Source: Planctomycetaceae bacterium (GTDB lineage: Bacteria; Planctomycetota; Planctomycetia; Planctomycetales; Planctomycetaceae). Taken from it: DNA of 57,300 bases. Positions 8,990 through 17,275 of the stretch are shown here, one piece after another; the stretch's first letter is position 1, and every line of letters starts with the position of its first letter. Where the stretch lies: contig OMIV01000224.1 in assembly GCA_900299185.1 (NCBI GenBank), positions 1 through 57,300 of the forward strand, written 5' to 3'. Below the pieces are notes generated by a model, which was given only the letters and a program-made list of their open reading frames with translations, made no database searches and was not told where the DNA came from. Position numbers and translations under genes: made by a program.

Positions 8990-10300
8990 ATGAACACAAA
9001 TCCGATTGGTGCCAAGCGGAAATATTGGCTCTCAAGGCGGTCAATATTTCGATTACTCTCTTGTATTACTTCAATGCTCTTGTCATTTGTGTTTCTTGAA
9101 ATCAGTTGTCGACTTTTGGGATTTGGATTTCGCCCTGGAACTGCAACAGTTCGCCTCGATGAATCCAAACTTCACTCGGCTTCATGGCTTCGCGAAGCGC
9201 AGTTAAAACATTGGATCCACGCCCCATATCAGACTACGGAAATAGTGACGAATGAATACACGGGGGGTAAGATTATTACCCGACGTGATTGCTGTGGCTT
9301 TCGAGAAGATGTCGACACCGCAATAAACGTGGCAAAGGGAGTCCGAAGGGTGCTTGTGCTCGGGGATTCGCATACTGATGGCGTCTGCGCGAATTGCGAA
9401 AGCTATTCCAACTTGCTTGAGGCCGCATTGAATGTGGGTAATAGTGATTCGAGAATTGATGTAATAAATGCTGGACAAGTAACTTTTTCACCATATCAAG
9501 AGTGGTGGCTATACGAAAAGGTGGGGCGACATTTTTCCCCAAACCTGGTCGTGGTCTGCTTTTATGCGGGTAACGACTATTGGGATCTTGCCAAGCGAGA
9601 GGATCGAGTGCATCTAGAGTCTCGCGACGAGGTTTATGTGCATGTTGAGCCTATATCTGAGACATTCAAAGAACAGGCGATATCAGCAAATCGTTCGCGC
9701 CTGCAGCTTGGCAAGGCGTTCTTGCGTGAGCATTTCGCGTCTTATCATGCGCTTGCTGAAATCAAGCCGCTCAGAGCAGTCTTCGGTAATCTTCCTCGCC
9801 ATACCCCTTCTGAACTTCGAATTCAGTCACTCAAACCGGCAGAGTACGCAGCGTACTGGCAGTCTATGGGGCAGTCGTTTTTCTTTCAGGAGCAACCTGA
9901 GCTATTTCTATATTGTGACAAAATGTGGGCACATGTCGTCAGCCTGCTTAAGCAAAGCACCCAGCGTGATAATGCAGAACTTCTGATTCTGATATTGCCC
10001 TCGCTTCGAGAAATTGCTCCCGAGGAAGACTTTGAGGGGTTGGCCGGTGCCGTTCAGAGTCTGGGATTAGAGAAGGGGAGTGTGGATTGTGACTCTAGGG
10101 TTCGGATCGCAGCGGCATCCGCTGCGAGAGACTGTGGAGTGGAAGTCATCGATCTTTCTGGGCACCTCGCGGCTTCTCGCAGAGCTGATCCGAAGTTAAA
10201 ACTCTTCTATCGCTTCGATCATCACTTGGCACCCGATGGGCACCGTGTCGTGTCACAAGTGCTAATGGATCGACTCCGCGAGACATTACATGCTGAGTAA
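8990..10300 (+). CDS. Membrane-anchored SGNH/GDSL-type hydrolase
   Basis: Predicted esterase or deacylase of the SGNH fold, 436 residues. The basic N-terminus (KRKYWLSRRS) and a hydrophobic segment at about residues 18-40 suggest an inner-membrane anchor with the enzyme outside. Block I is LVLGDSHTDG with the nucleophile serine, block III is CFYAGNDYWD, and the C-terminal DHHLAPDGH supplies the Asp-x-x-His pair. This resembles planctomycete SGNH proteins whose substrate is unproven; O-acetyl groups on polysaccharides are one possibility (inference). The start ATG at 8990 immediately precedes the basic anchor. It stands alone between the transposase remnant and the toroid protein, which starts 63 bases downstream and may be co-transcribed. 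Confidence 0.82.
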   Translation: MNTNPIGAKRKYWLSRRSIFRLLSCITSMLLSFVFLEISCRLLGFGFRPGTATVRLDESKLHSASWLREAQLKHWIHAPYQTTEIVTNEYTGGKIITRRDCCGFREDVDTAINVAKGVRRVLVLGDSHTDGVCANCESYSNLLEAALNVGNSDSRIDVINAGQVTFSPYQEWWLYEKVGRHFSPNLVVVCFYAGNDYWDLAKREDRVHLESRDEVYVHVEPISETFKEQAISANRSRLQLGKAFLREHFASYHALAEIKPLRAVFGNLPRHTPSELRIQSLKPAEYAAYWQSMGQSFFFQEQPELFLYCDKMWAHVVSLLKQSTQRDNAELLILILPSLREIAPEEDFEGLAGAVQSLGLEKGSVDCDSRVRIAAASAARDCGVEVIDLSGHLAASRRADPKLKLFYRFDHHLAPDGHRVVSQVLMDRLRETLHAE

Positions 10301-10363
10301 GACGGGTTCACCAGTGAGTATTTAGGAACTTAGATCTGAGAATTCGTATGCAAGGATAATTCC

Positions 10364-12115
10364 ATGGCCGAACTCTATGCCAAGCCAAGTTTGCGCGACA
10401 TGTATCTGCGAGTCCCTGGAAAGCACTGTATTGCGGCAATTCTGATGTTAGTCACCGGTCTAACGGCTTGGGCTGCAGAAGTGGAATTCTTCATCGACCC
10501 ACGAGCAAAACCAGCGATTGAGCGGGCGACTACATTCTTGAAGTCGAAGTATAACGAGCAGCAGAATGGATACAGAAGTCTGGTCGCGTACACGTTGATC
10601 AAGGCTGGAAATCCTGTCACGTCTCCCGAGGTTGTCGATGCGATTGCCGCTATTCGCCGTAAACTAACATCAGACGGATATAAGCCTGTGGATAGCCAGC
10701 ATGCTATCTACGAAGCAACTACAGATATTGCGTTACTGACCGACTCAGTTCCCGGAGAGAATCGACCGATCATAGAATCTATACAGCAATTTATAGTTAA
10801 GAATCAGCGGCCCGGTGGATTTTGGACTTATCCTGACACGAATGATTCCGATACGAGCATAACTCAATATGCGATACTTGGACTTTGGGCGGCTGAGCGA
10901 ACAGGGATACGGACGCCAATCAAGGTCTGGAGCAATGCCGCAAAATGGTGTTTGGCAACCCAAATGACGGACGGTGGTTTCGCGTATCATCCGGGCATAA
11001 ACATTGGCCCGGCCGGCTCTGGTTCGTATCCCAATATGACGTTTGCAGGCACGACGGTTTTATTCGTCTCTCGAATCTACATGTATGGCGACAAGCCTTA
11101 CTTTGGACAAGAGGGGAAGGCGAAGCCCAAGAAGTTCGGACTCCTTGATGATGTGCAGGCCCAAGGTATTCAAGCGGATTGGGATCGGCGACGAGCGGAA
11201 GCAGGAGATGTGGTTCCAATTGCCTCGTTGGATCAGGGTATTAATCGCGGACTCGCCTGGATTTCTTCTCACTGGGCAACGACTTCTCCAACTCATACGA
11301 AAGGATACTTTTTTTACTCATTGGAGCGTGTCGGGGCGTTAACTGCCAGCAACAAGATTGGAAGTCATGACTGGTTCAACGAATGCTTGCCTGCGGCAAT
11401 CGCTCAACAAGAACAGGATGGTACGTGGGATGATTACAACGGCAAGATTGCTGCGACTGCGCTCACGACACTATTCCTGACTCGAACTACGGGACGGATC
11501 ATTGAAAAGATGAACATTTCCGGTGGTCTTCAGACGGGTGGTCGCGGGCTGCCGGATGATTTGGCTAAGGCCAATGTCGCCAAAGGTAAGCTTCAGGAGC
11601 GCAAGTCGAAGGGGGCGCTCGACGATTTGTTGAGTGAGTTGGCGAACCAAGATGCGAGTGCACTTGAGGACGCTCAAACGGCCATCGTTGAGAAGGTGCA
11701 GATTGGCAACCGCGAGGAATTATTAGGTCAGCTTGAGACGTTGCGGCGTCTCGTGAAGCATCCCAGTGCAGAGGTTCGACGAACCGCAGTCTGGGCCTTG
11801 GGGCGAAGCGGACAACTGAGTGATGCGCTTCTGTTGATTCAGGCCTTGAATGACGACGATGTGGACGTGCTTGTCGAAGCCAATGCGTCGCTTCGTTTTC
11901 TGAGTCGCAAATTGTCGGGTGTGGGCATCGCCGAAGGTCCGTATCAAGATCTACCAGAGAACGCTGACGATGCTCAAAAGCGAGCCGCAGTTGCCGCGTG
12001 GAAACGCGATGCGCTGAAGCGGTGGACGGCGTGGTTCACGCGCGTGCGACCATTCGAGCAACGCAACGACCTCTTCGAACTCTTGAATCGCACGTTGCCC
12101 GATGAAACCAAGTAA
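10364..12115 (+). CDS. Secreted prenyltransferase/squalene-oxidase-repeat protein with HEAT-like tail
   Basis: 583 residues: a signal peptide (hydrophobic core near 24-35, ending AWAAEVEF), then an alpha/alpha-toroid of the terpenoid-cyclase superfamily. This is shown by repeats such as QRPGGFWTYPDTND with DTSITQYAILGLWAA, and TQMTDGGFAYHPG. Planctomycetes encode many such secreted toroid proteins, and most lack the DxDD or DxxDD residues of true cyclases; I see none here either. After about residue 400 comes a Lys/Glu-rich linker, then HEAT-like helical repeats (HPSAEVRRTAVWALGRSG, and a second one with DVDVLVEANASL). The role is unknown, perhaps protein binding or a scaffold (inference). 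The ATG at 10364 is preceded by an AAGGA ribosome site. Confidence 0.8.
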   Translation: MAELYAKPSLRDMYLRVPGKHCIAAILMLVTGLTAWAAEVEFFIDPRAKPAIERATTFLKSKYNEQQNGYRSLVAYTLIKAGNPVTSPEVVDAIAAIRRKLTSDGYKPVDSQHAIYEATTDIALLTDSVPGENRPIIESIQQFIVKNQRPGGFWTYPDTNDSDTSITQYAILGLWAAERTGIRTPIKVWSNAAKWCLATQMTDGGFAYHPGINIGPAGSGSYPNMTFAGTTVLFVSRIYMYGDKPYFGQEGKAKPKKFGLLDDVQAQGIQADWDRRRAEAGDVVPIASLDQGINRGLAWISSHWATTSPTHTKGYFFYSLERVGALTASNKIGSHDWFNECLPAAIAQQEQDGTWDDYNGKIAATALTTLFLTRTTGRIIEKMNISGGLQTGGRGLPDDLAKANVAKGKLQERKSKGALDDLLSELANQDASALEDAQTAIVEKVQIGNREELLGQLETLRRLVKHPSAEVRRTAVWALGRSGQLSDALLLIQALNDDDVDVLVEANASLRFLSRKLSGVGIAEGPYQDLPENADDAQKRAAVAAWKRDALKRWTAWFTRVRPFEQRNDLFELLNRTLPDETK

Positions 12116-12318
12116 GACGAAGTCCTCAGGGTTTACTGTGCGGCTCGGAATACGTCTTGATCGCTGCGAATCAGTCGAAGCAGATCGTCTTGTTGGCAGT
12201 CGACATGACTAAGGCTTGGATTGGTGGCGTACTCGTGCAATTCAGGCCGATGCTGGTCGCAGCAAGATCGAGGGCCGACGCGGGCCTGTCATGGAAAATA
12301 CAGTGGGAAGACCTGACG
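12116..12318. other. Convergent intergenic region
   Basis: This gap lies between the toroid gene and the phosphotransferase gene. No convincing hairpin terminator is present. A minus-strand open frame ending at about 12138 has coding-like composition over about 45 codons but no start codon and no family I recognise. Confidence 0.3.
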
Positions 12319-13341
12319 CTAGAGGATGTTCGGGCTGCTCCACTGGCTGAGTCGTTGGGCGATCCGTTGTAGACGAGAGAGGACTCGGGACTCTTGCTCG
12401 ATGGGCACGCGTTCGACGTAGCGTCGATGCAGCCAAGTTAAGCCGCTGAGCAACACGTTGGACTGGTCCAATAACGGAATCAGTTGATGTTCGGTCGGTG
12501 TTAGTGGGCGGATCGATTCATAGGCTGCGATGGCGACTTGGCGTTGCGGGATGTTGTCACCGACGAGGCTTCCAAGAAGTCGCGAGATGTCTGCGGCAAT
12601 GGTGTCGGTTCGCGCGGCTCCGTAGTCGATGAGCCCAGTGACTTCATTAGCGGTGAAGAGCACATGATCGTGCCACACATCGCGAATCACAGGTTGCAAG
12701 TTGACTCGCCATGTCGTCGCCTGTTGTAGATCGTGAAGGAGCTGCGGGCTTCGCCAGCGAAACGTCGTCGTGATAAGTCGGCCGTACTCGCGCCAAGATT
12801 GATGAGTCTCACGCATCAGACTCGCATCTATGTTGCCGATGACATTGTTGGTATGTCGCGACATCCCAGTGATGCGGTCGATGACGGTCGGGACAGAGGC
12901 AGAGACATCCATTCGAAACCACTCACCTCGGTACGCAATCGTTGCGGCTTGCTGATGCCATTGAGCGAGCGTCATGAACGCAGATCTCAGTCGGTCGTCA
13001 TAGGGGGCTTGCCAAAAGTCAGCGGTGCCCGGCATCCAGCGTTCGAGTTGCCACATTCTTTGGTCAATCAGCAACACGCTATGTCCGTGAATACTTCGCA
13101 GCGGTATTGGGACGACGGCTAATCCTCTTTCGCCAAAGTGTCGCAAGAGCTGATGAAGCTCACGAAGACGTTGTTCGGAATGATTTTTCGGCCATTGCTT
13201 CAAGCAAAAAGAGCCAGCTTCGGAAAGCACTCGAAACACAGCTGCACCAGAGAATCCAGATTCACCAACCGAGTGAATCCGCAAGGATCGACCGAGATCT
13301 GGGAAGTGATTAGCTAAGATGCGTTGAGCGACTTCTGTCAT
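12319..13341 (-). CDS. APH-family phosphotransferase (small-molecule kinase)
   Basis: Aminoglycoside-phosphotransferase-fold kinase of 340 residues. The N-lobe has SGAAVFRV and FCLKQWP, where the lysine fits the ATP contact. The C-lobe has IRDVWHDHVLF as the catalytic loop, with Asp as the predicted base, and GLIDYGAAR in the place of the metal-binding DFG-like motif. The usual HxDxxxxN pattern is altered to RDVWHDHVLF, a variant I associate with an uncharacterised APH subfamily rather than antibiotic-resistance enzymes. The substrate may be a sugar, choline-like compound or homoserine; nothing nearby decides this. It is divergent from the cheX gene and stands alone on its strand. Confidence 0.78.
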   Translation of the reverse strand: MTEVAQRILANHFPDLGRSLRIHSVGESGFSGAAVFRVLSEAGSFCLKQWPKNHSEQRLRELHQLLRHFGERGLAVVPIPLRSIHGHSVLLIDQRMWQLERWMPGTADFWQAPYDDRLRSAFMTLAQWHQQAATIAYRGEWFRMDVSASVPTVIDRITGMSRHTNNVIGNIDASLMRETHQSWREYGRLITTTFRWRSPQLLHDLQQATTWRVNLQPVIRDVWHDHVLFTANEVTGLIDYGAARTDTIAADISRLLGSLVGDNIPQRQVAIAAYESIRPLTPTEHQLIPLLDQSNVLLSGLTWLHRRYVERVPIEQESRVLSRLQRIAQRLSQWSSPNIL

Positions 13342-13856
13342 AAGAATTCCATGCGGGAATGAGCCGCAGTGCCCACCTAAAGCTTTTTGGCTGGTTCGTT
13401 AGTCATGGTCTATTTAGCTGCAATGTCCTCTCAACGCAGATGGCAGTCCCCGTTAAATGACGAGCGATCTTGTGATGTCTTGAAATGGATGTTGCACGCC
13501 TCCGTATCACTTTCATCACGGTGAGGTCAGCCATTCGTTGCAGTGTGAGTTGGGCGAAGAATTGCCAGTGCGATCGACCGACTCAGTAATGAACCGCCTC
13601 AGAATGAGAGGAATGCCGCACAAGAAGTGCAGCTTAGTACGATGGTGCGGCAAACGATCGACTTTGCACGCCTTGATCCGCGAATCGCAACGCCGTGTGC
13701 TCGATGCGTGACCTATCTCTGCTGCGACGCATCTCTTCAACGTTTTCACGAGATGTGCGGCCACTCCCGATGGATGCAAGGTGCAGCCTTCGGCATTGCC
13801 TGACAGCCACAACACGCTGGGCATTTGGTCTCATCGCAATTCAAAAGGAATCGATC
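13342..13856. other. Divergent intergenic region before cheX
   Basis: No protein family is recognisable in any frame. The plus-strand frame of cheX stays open back to 13695, but those residues are unlike CheX and lack a ribosome site at any ATG. No tRNA-like fold or clear promoter was found. Confidence 0.4.
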
Positions 13857-14333
13857 GTGCAGGCGACCGCTTCATCGGCAGCTCAAATTGTGAATCCAAT
13901 CATTGAGTCAACGTTTGAAACGTTCGATCTCATGATGGGAGTTAAATGTCGGAAAACGGGGCTGGCTCTTAAGACAGAAGGCACGGAGTTTTATCCCGTT
14001 TCGGCGATCATTGGTTTGACAGGCTGCATTGCAGGGATGTTGTGCTTGAACTTCTCGAAAGCCGCGGCCCTTGAAGCTGTCAAACGCATGGTTGATGTGG
14101 AGCTCGACGAGATCAGCTCGCTGGTTTGTGACACGGTGGGCGAGTTTGCCAACGTAATCGCGGGGAGCGCCAAAGATCGAGTTGCGGATCTCGACTTACA
14201 GCTCGGCATCCCCACCATCATTCGGGGCGAAGCATTGCAGATCGACTTCCCCAGCGAGTGTCGCCCAGTGTGCGTCGATTTCGACTCGGACATCGGGCCC
14301 TTCAAAATTGTCTTTGGATTCGTAGACCGATAG
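13857..14333 (+). CDS. cheX: CheX-like phosphatase-family protein
   Basis: 158 residues of the CheC/CheX/FliY class, which removes phosphate from CheY-like receivers. Start chosen: GTG at 13857, eight bases after an AAAGGA ribosome site and directly before the conserved opening QIVNPIIESTFETF; an upstream ATG in frame has no such site. The active-site pair of the family appears as Glu-x-x-Asn in VGEFANVIAGSAK. The CheX-type segments FYPVSAIIGLTGCIAG (core strand) and the C-terminal PFKIVFGF are present. It is followed 64 bases later by the Hpt/receiver gene, so the two likely form one signalling unit, the receiver being a plausible substrate (inference). Confidence 0.85.
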   Translation: MQATASSAAQIVNPIIESTFETFDLMMGVKCRKTGLALKTEGTEFYPVSAIIGLTGCIAGMLCLNFSKAAALEAVKRMVDVELDEISSLVCDTVGEFANVIAGSAKDRVADLDLQLGIPTIIRGEALQIDFPSECRPVCVDFDSDIGPFKIVFGFVDR

Positions 14334-14397
14334 CGACCCAAGAGCTCCCGCCTACCAACACCCAACCAACTTGCATTCTCCTCAATGAGGAACACTC

Positions 14398-15345
14398 ATG
14401 AGCGCTGTTGCTGACACGATTGATGAATTCGCCAGTGATCCTGAAATGGTCGCGATGTTCGTGAACAACGCGAATGAGCTATTGGAGCAGATCGAAACTG
14501 ATTTGGTCGCGATCGAGAAGGTGGCTGAGACCGACCGTGTATCGGTCGTCAATCGCATCTTTCGCTAGGCCCACACCATCAAGGGCGAGTCTGGCTTTGT
14601 AGGGCTGAGCACAATTGGCAAGTTGGCTCACACGATGGAAAACCTCTTGGATCAAGTCCGAGAGTCCAAGATGGAGCCGACAGCCAAAGTGGTCTCAACG
14701 CTGCTGTCGTCCTTGGACGTGTTGCGATCGTTGCTCGACAACGTTGCAGAATCGAATGGCTACGACATCAGTGATGCTCTGGAGTCTCTGATTGCTCTCA
14801 ACCAGGCCCCTGCGGCATTCCCGGTTACAGAAGTATCCGCTTCGACTTCCATTCATTTTGCTCCAGTTGTGGAAGCGCCGGTCGTGGCTGCACCTGTTGC
14901 AGCAGTAACGGTGACTCCAGAGAAGCCGACAGCTCCAGTCACACAAACACGCACGCGAGTGCTCGTTGTTGATGACGATCCGATTGTTCGCAGTTTGGTG
15001 GTGCGTCAGTTTTCGAAGGTAGGAATCAATGTCGATCAAGCCGACGCTGCCGAAGTTGCAACGCAGATGATGCGAAAGTCGCTCTATCACGTCGTGATCT
15101 GCGACTTGAACTTGCCAGGGATGAGCGGCGTCGAGTTGCTGCCCAAGCTCAAGGCGATCAGCCCGCTCGTGCAGGTCATCATGCTGACCGGTGACGCGAA
15201 TTTGGTGACCGTCCTAGAGAGTCTTGAAAACGGTGCCGTCGACTTTGTCCCGAAAGCTCGCGATTACGCATCGTTGCTGCCTCCAGTCGTCAATGCGTTG
15301 TCTCGCGTCGATCGTTGGATGCCCTTAATGAAGAGTCGCCGCTAG
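14398..15345 (+). pseudogene. Hpt-receiver phosphorelay gene interrupted by an amber codon
   Basis: One continuous frame of 315 codons from the ATG at 14398, preceded by an AATGAGGAA ribosome site. It encodes an N-terminal Hpt domain, a Pro/Ala/Val-rich linker at about 150-185 and a C-terminal receiver. The receiver is complete: VLVVDDDP acidic pair, phospho-acceptor in VICDLNLPG, MLTGD threonine and FVPKA lysine. The Hpt domain reads NRIFR, then TAG at 14566-14568, then AHTIKGESGFVGL, so the stop falls two codons before the phospho-accepting histidine. A single C-to-T change from CAG would explain it. Without suppression, translation gives a 56-residue fragment; reinitiation at the ATG at 14623 would give a receiver protein lacking the histidine. 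Sequencing error remains possible. Confidence 0.8.
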
Positions 15346-15419
15346 ACCGACCTCAAATAGCAGTGAGTTGCGAGGTTCTTTTCCGACTATACAGACCTCA
15401 CCGAGCTATCAGCCAAACT

Positions 15420-15486
15420 GAGCCCACGGCAATAACACGGCAATTCTCGTGATGGACGAGAATTGCCGTGTTATTGCCATGGGCTC
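15420..15486. repeat. Long near-perfect inverted repeat (30-bp stem, 7-base loop)
   Basis: Arms at 15420-15449 and 15457-15486 match at 29 of 30 positions around the loop TGATGGA. It sits 75 bases after the Hpt-receiver gene. A run of five T begins seven bases after the right arm, so it could act as a plus-strand terminator, but the stem is far longer than typical terminators and the T-run is offset. A REP- or MITE-like element is the alternative. Confidence 0.85.
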
Positions 15487-15627
15487 ATGTCATTTTTGAT
15501 CCACTTCCTTTGAGACAGGTTACGAACTCAGTCTGCCAATAGAGGCTAGCTCGAATTGATTGCAACGAGTCTTCAGACTGGTCTCTGTTCTAGACCCTTG
15601 GTTTCATTCTCAAGGAAGGATTTGGTT

Positions 15628-17097
15628 ATGAGGTCGACTCTTTGGGCTGTCGTCGATCGTTTGGCGGCGCTTAGTCATGGCAACCGCTGGCATCTCGTGC
15701 TGGCAATCCTGGTGTCTTCGTGGATGGGGACGGCACAGTCGCTGCTTGCTCAAGACAATCCAACGGCGAGTTCCCAACGGGCCAGTTCGAAACCCAACAT
15801 CGTCTTCTTCTTAATTGATGATTTAGGTTACGCCGACTGCGGATTCAACGGTTGCCAAGACATCAAGACGCCAAACATTGATCGGCTCGCTAAGGCTGGA
15901 ACGGTGTTGGAGTCGCTCTATGTTCAACCGGTGTGTTCGCCAACGAGGTCTGCATTGATGACGGGCCGTTACGCGACTCACACCGGCGTCTACACGATTG
16001 TGCGACCTCATGCTGAGTGGGGACTGCCGCTTAACGAACGCACGCTCGCGAATGCTCTGAAGCAAGTCGGTTACGAAACGGCGATCACGGGCAAGTGGCA
16101 CTTGGGAGAGTTTCAGCCCAAGTACCTACCGACCTCGCGCGGCTTCGACCATCAATATGGGCACTACTTCGGAGCCATCGATTACTTCACTCACATGCGC
16201 GAAAAGTCGCATGACTGGTACCGCGATGACAAAGAACTCAAAGAAGAGGGCTATAGCACCGAACTGGTCGCTCGCGAGGCTTGCCGACTCATTATTGAGA
16301 AGGACAAAACCAAGCCGCTGTTTCTTTACGTGCCCTTCAATGGAGTTCATGCGCCACTGCAAGTGCCCGAGCGATACTTGGCACCTTACGAGAACTTGAA
16401 AGGTGGAAGGCGTTCTTTGGCTGGCATGCTGAGCGCCGTCGATGAGGCAATTGGCAAGATCGTGGCCGCGCTGGAAAGCACGGGCCAGCGCGAGAAAACC
16501 TTGATTGTGTTCTCGGCAGATAATGGTGGGCCGAGTCCTCGAACTCTCTCAAACAATGGACCGCTTCGAGCAGGCAAGGGCACGTTGTACGAAGGCGGGA
16601 TTCGCGCCAGTGCTTTCATCAATTGGCCGGGGCAAATTCCCGGCGGTGCTCGCAACAAAGAGCCGCTGCATACGGTCGACTGGTTTCCGACTCTCGTGAA
16701 GCTCGCAGGAGGTTCACTCGAACAACCTCTGCCTCTGGATGGCCGTGATATTTGGCCGACGCTGACTCAGGGAGCGAAGTCACCTCATGACGCGCTGTTG
16801 TTGGTTCAGGCTCCAACGCGAGCGGCGGTTCGAATGGGCGACTGGAAGCTGATGCTCAATGCTTCCGAAGTCGACAGTGAAGCTGCTGAAGTGACTGAGA
16901 AGCCAAAGGGAGCGTCGAAGCCTGAAAGTCTTGAGCTTTACAACTTGGCGAACGACCTCGGCGAATCGAAGAATTTGGTCTCTCAAGAACCCGAACGCGT
17001 GGCTGCGATGCGCGTGAAGTTGAACGAGTTTTTGAAGGACGCAGTTGCTCCCGGCAATGCGAACAAGCAAGTCACTCCGGTTCGAAAGAAGAAGTAG
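15628..17097 (+). CDS. Secreted sulfatase (formylglycine type)
   Basis: Arylsulfatase-family enzyme of 489 residues that hydrolyses sulfate esters, probably on polysaccharides. A signal peptide with a hydrophobic core near residues 25-45 ends at LLAQD. The metal site LIDDLGYADCG follows, then the sulfatase signature CSPTR in QPVCSPTRSALMTGRYATHTG, whose Cys is converted to formylglycine. GKWHLG, FNGVHAPLQ and FSADNGGPS give further active-site residues. The ATG at 15628 has a strong AAGGAAGGA ribosome site, while the upstream frame to 15556 would bury the signal peptide. Maturation needs a formylglycine-generating enzyme, not found in this window. The natural substrate cannot be read from the sequence. 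Confidence 0.93.
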   Translation: MRSTLWAVVDRLAALSHGNRWHLVLAILVSSWMGTAQSLLAQDNPTASSQRASSKPNIVFFLIDDLGYADCGFNGCQDIKTPNIDRLAKAGTVLESLYVQPVCSPTRSALMTGRYATHTGVYTIVRPHAEWGLPLNERTLANALKQVGYETAITGKWHLGEFQPKYLPTSRGFDHQYGHYFGAIDYFTHMREKSHDWYRDDKELKEEGYSTELVAREACRLIIEKDKTKPLFLYVPFNGVHAPLQVPERYLAPYENLKGGRRSLAGMLSAVDEAIGKIVAALESTGQREKTLIVFSADNGGPSPRTLSNNGPLRAGKGTLYEGGIRASAFINWPGQIPGGARNKEPLHTVDWFPTLVKLAGGSLEQPLPLDGRDIWPTLTQGAKSPHDALLLVQAPTRAAVRMGDWKLMLNASEVDSEAAEVTEKPKGASKPESLELYNLANDLGESKNLVSQEPERVAAMRVKLNEFLKDAVAPGNANKQVTPVRKKK

Positions 17098-17211
17098 AAC
17101 TAGTCGGGGAAGGTTCGAAATTCACATCGTGTAGGTATCACCCTTCGTGTGTGCTGATCTCGAACGATTGGCGTTTATCTTTCACCGTTGAGTCTTCTGC
17201 ATCACAAAATA

Positions 17212-17245
17212 AAACGGCCTCGGCAATAACTTGCCGAGGCCGTTT
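17212..17245 (-). terminator. Intrinsic terminator of the parvulin gene
   Basis: A perfect 15-bp stem with a TAAC (plus strand) loop. On the minus strand it is followed by TTTTATTTTG, 30 bases past the stop of the parvulin gene. On the plus strand the tail is poor, so it serves the sulfatase gene weakly at best. Confidence 0.85.
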
Positions 17246-17275
17246 GTGTTATCAGCGGGAGCCGTACTCGAGAAC

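Noticed and set aside
12138-12290. Minus-strand open frame of about 45 codons downstream of the APH gene
   Set aside because: Coding-like composition but no start codon and no known family; too short to support.
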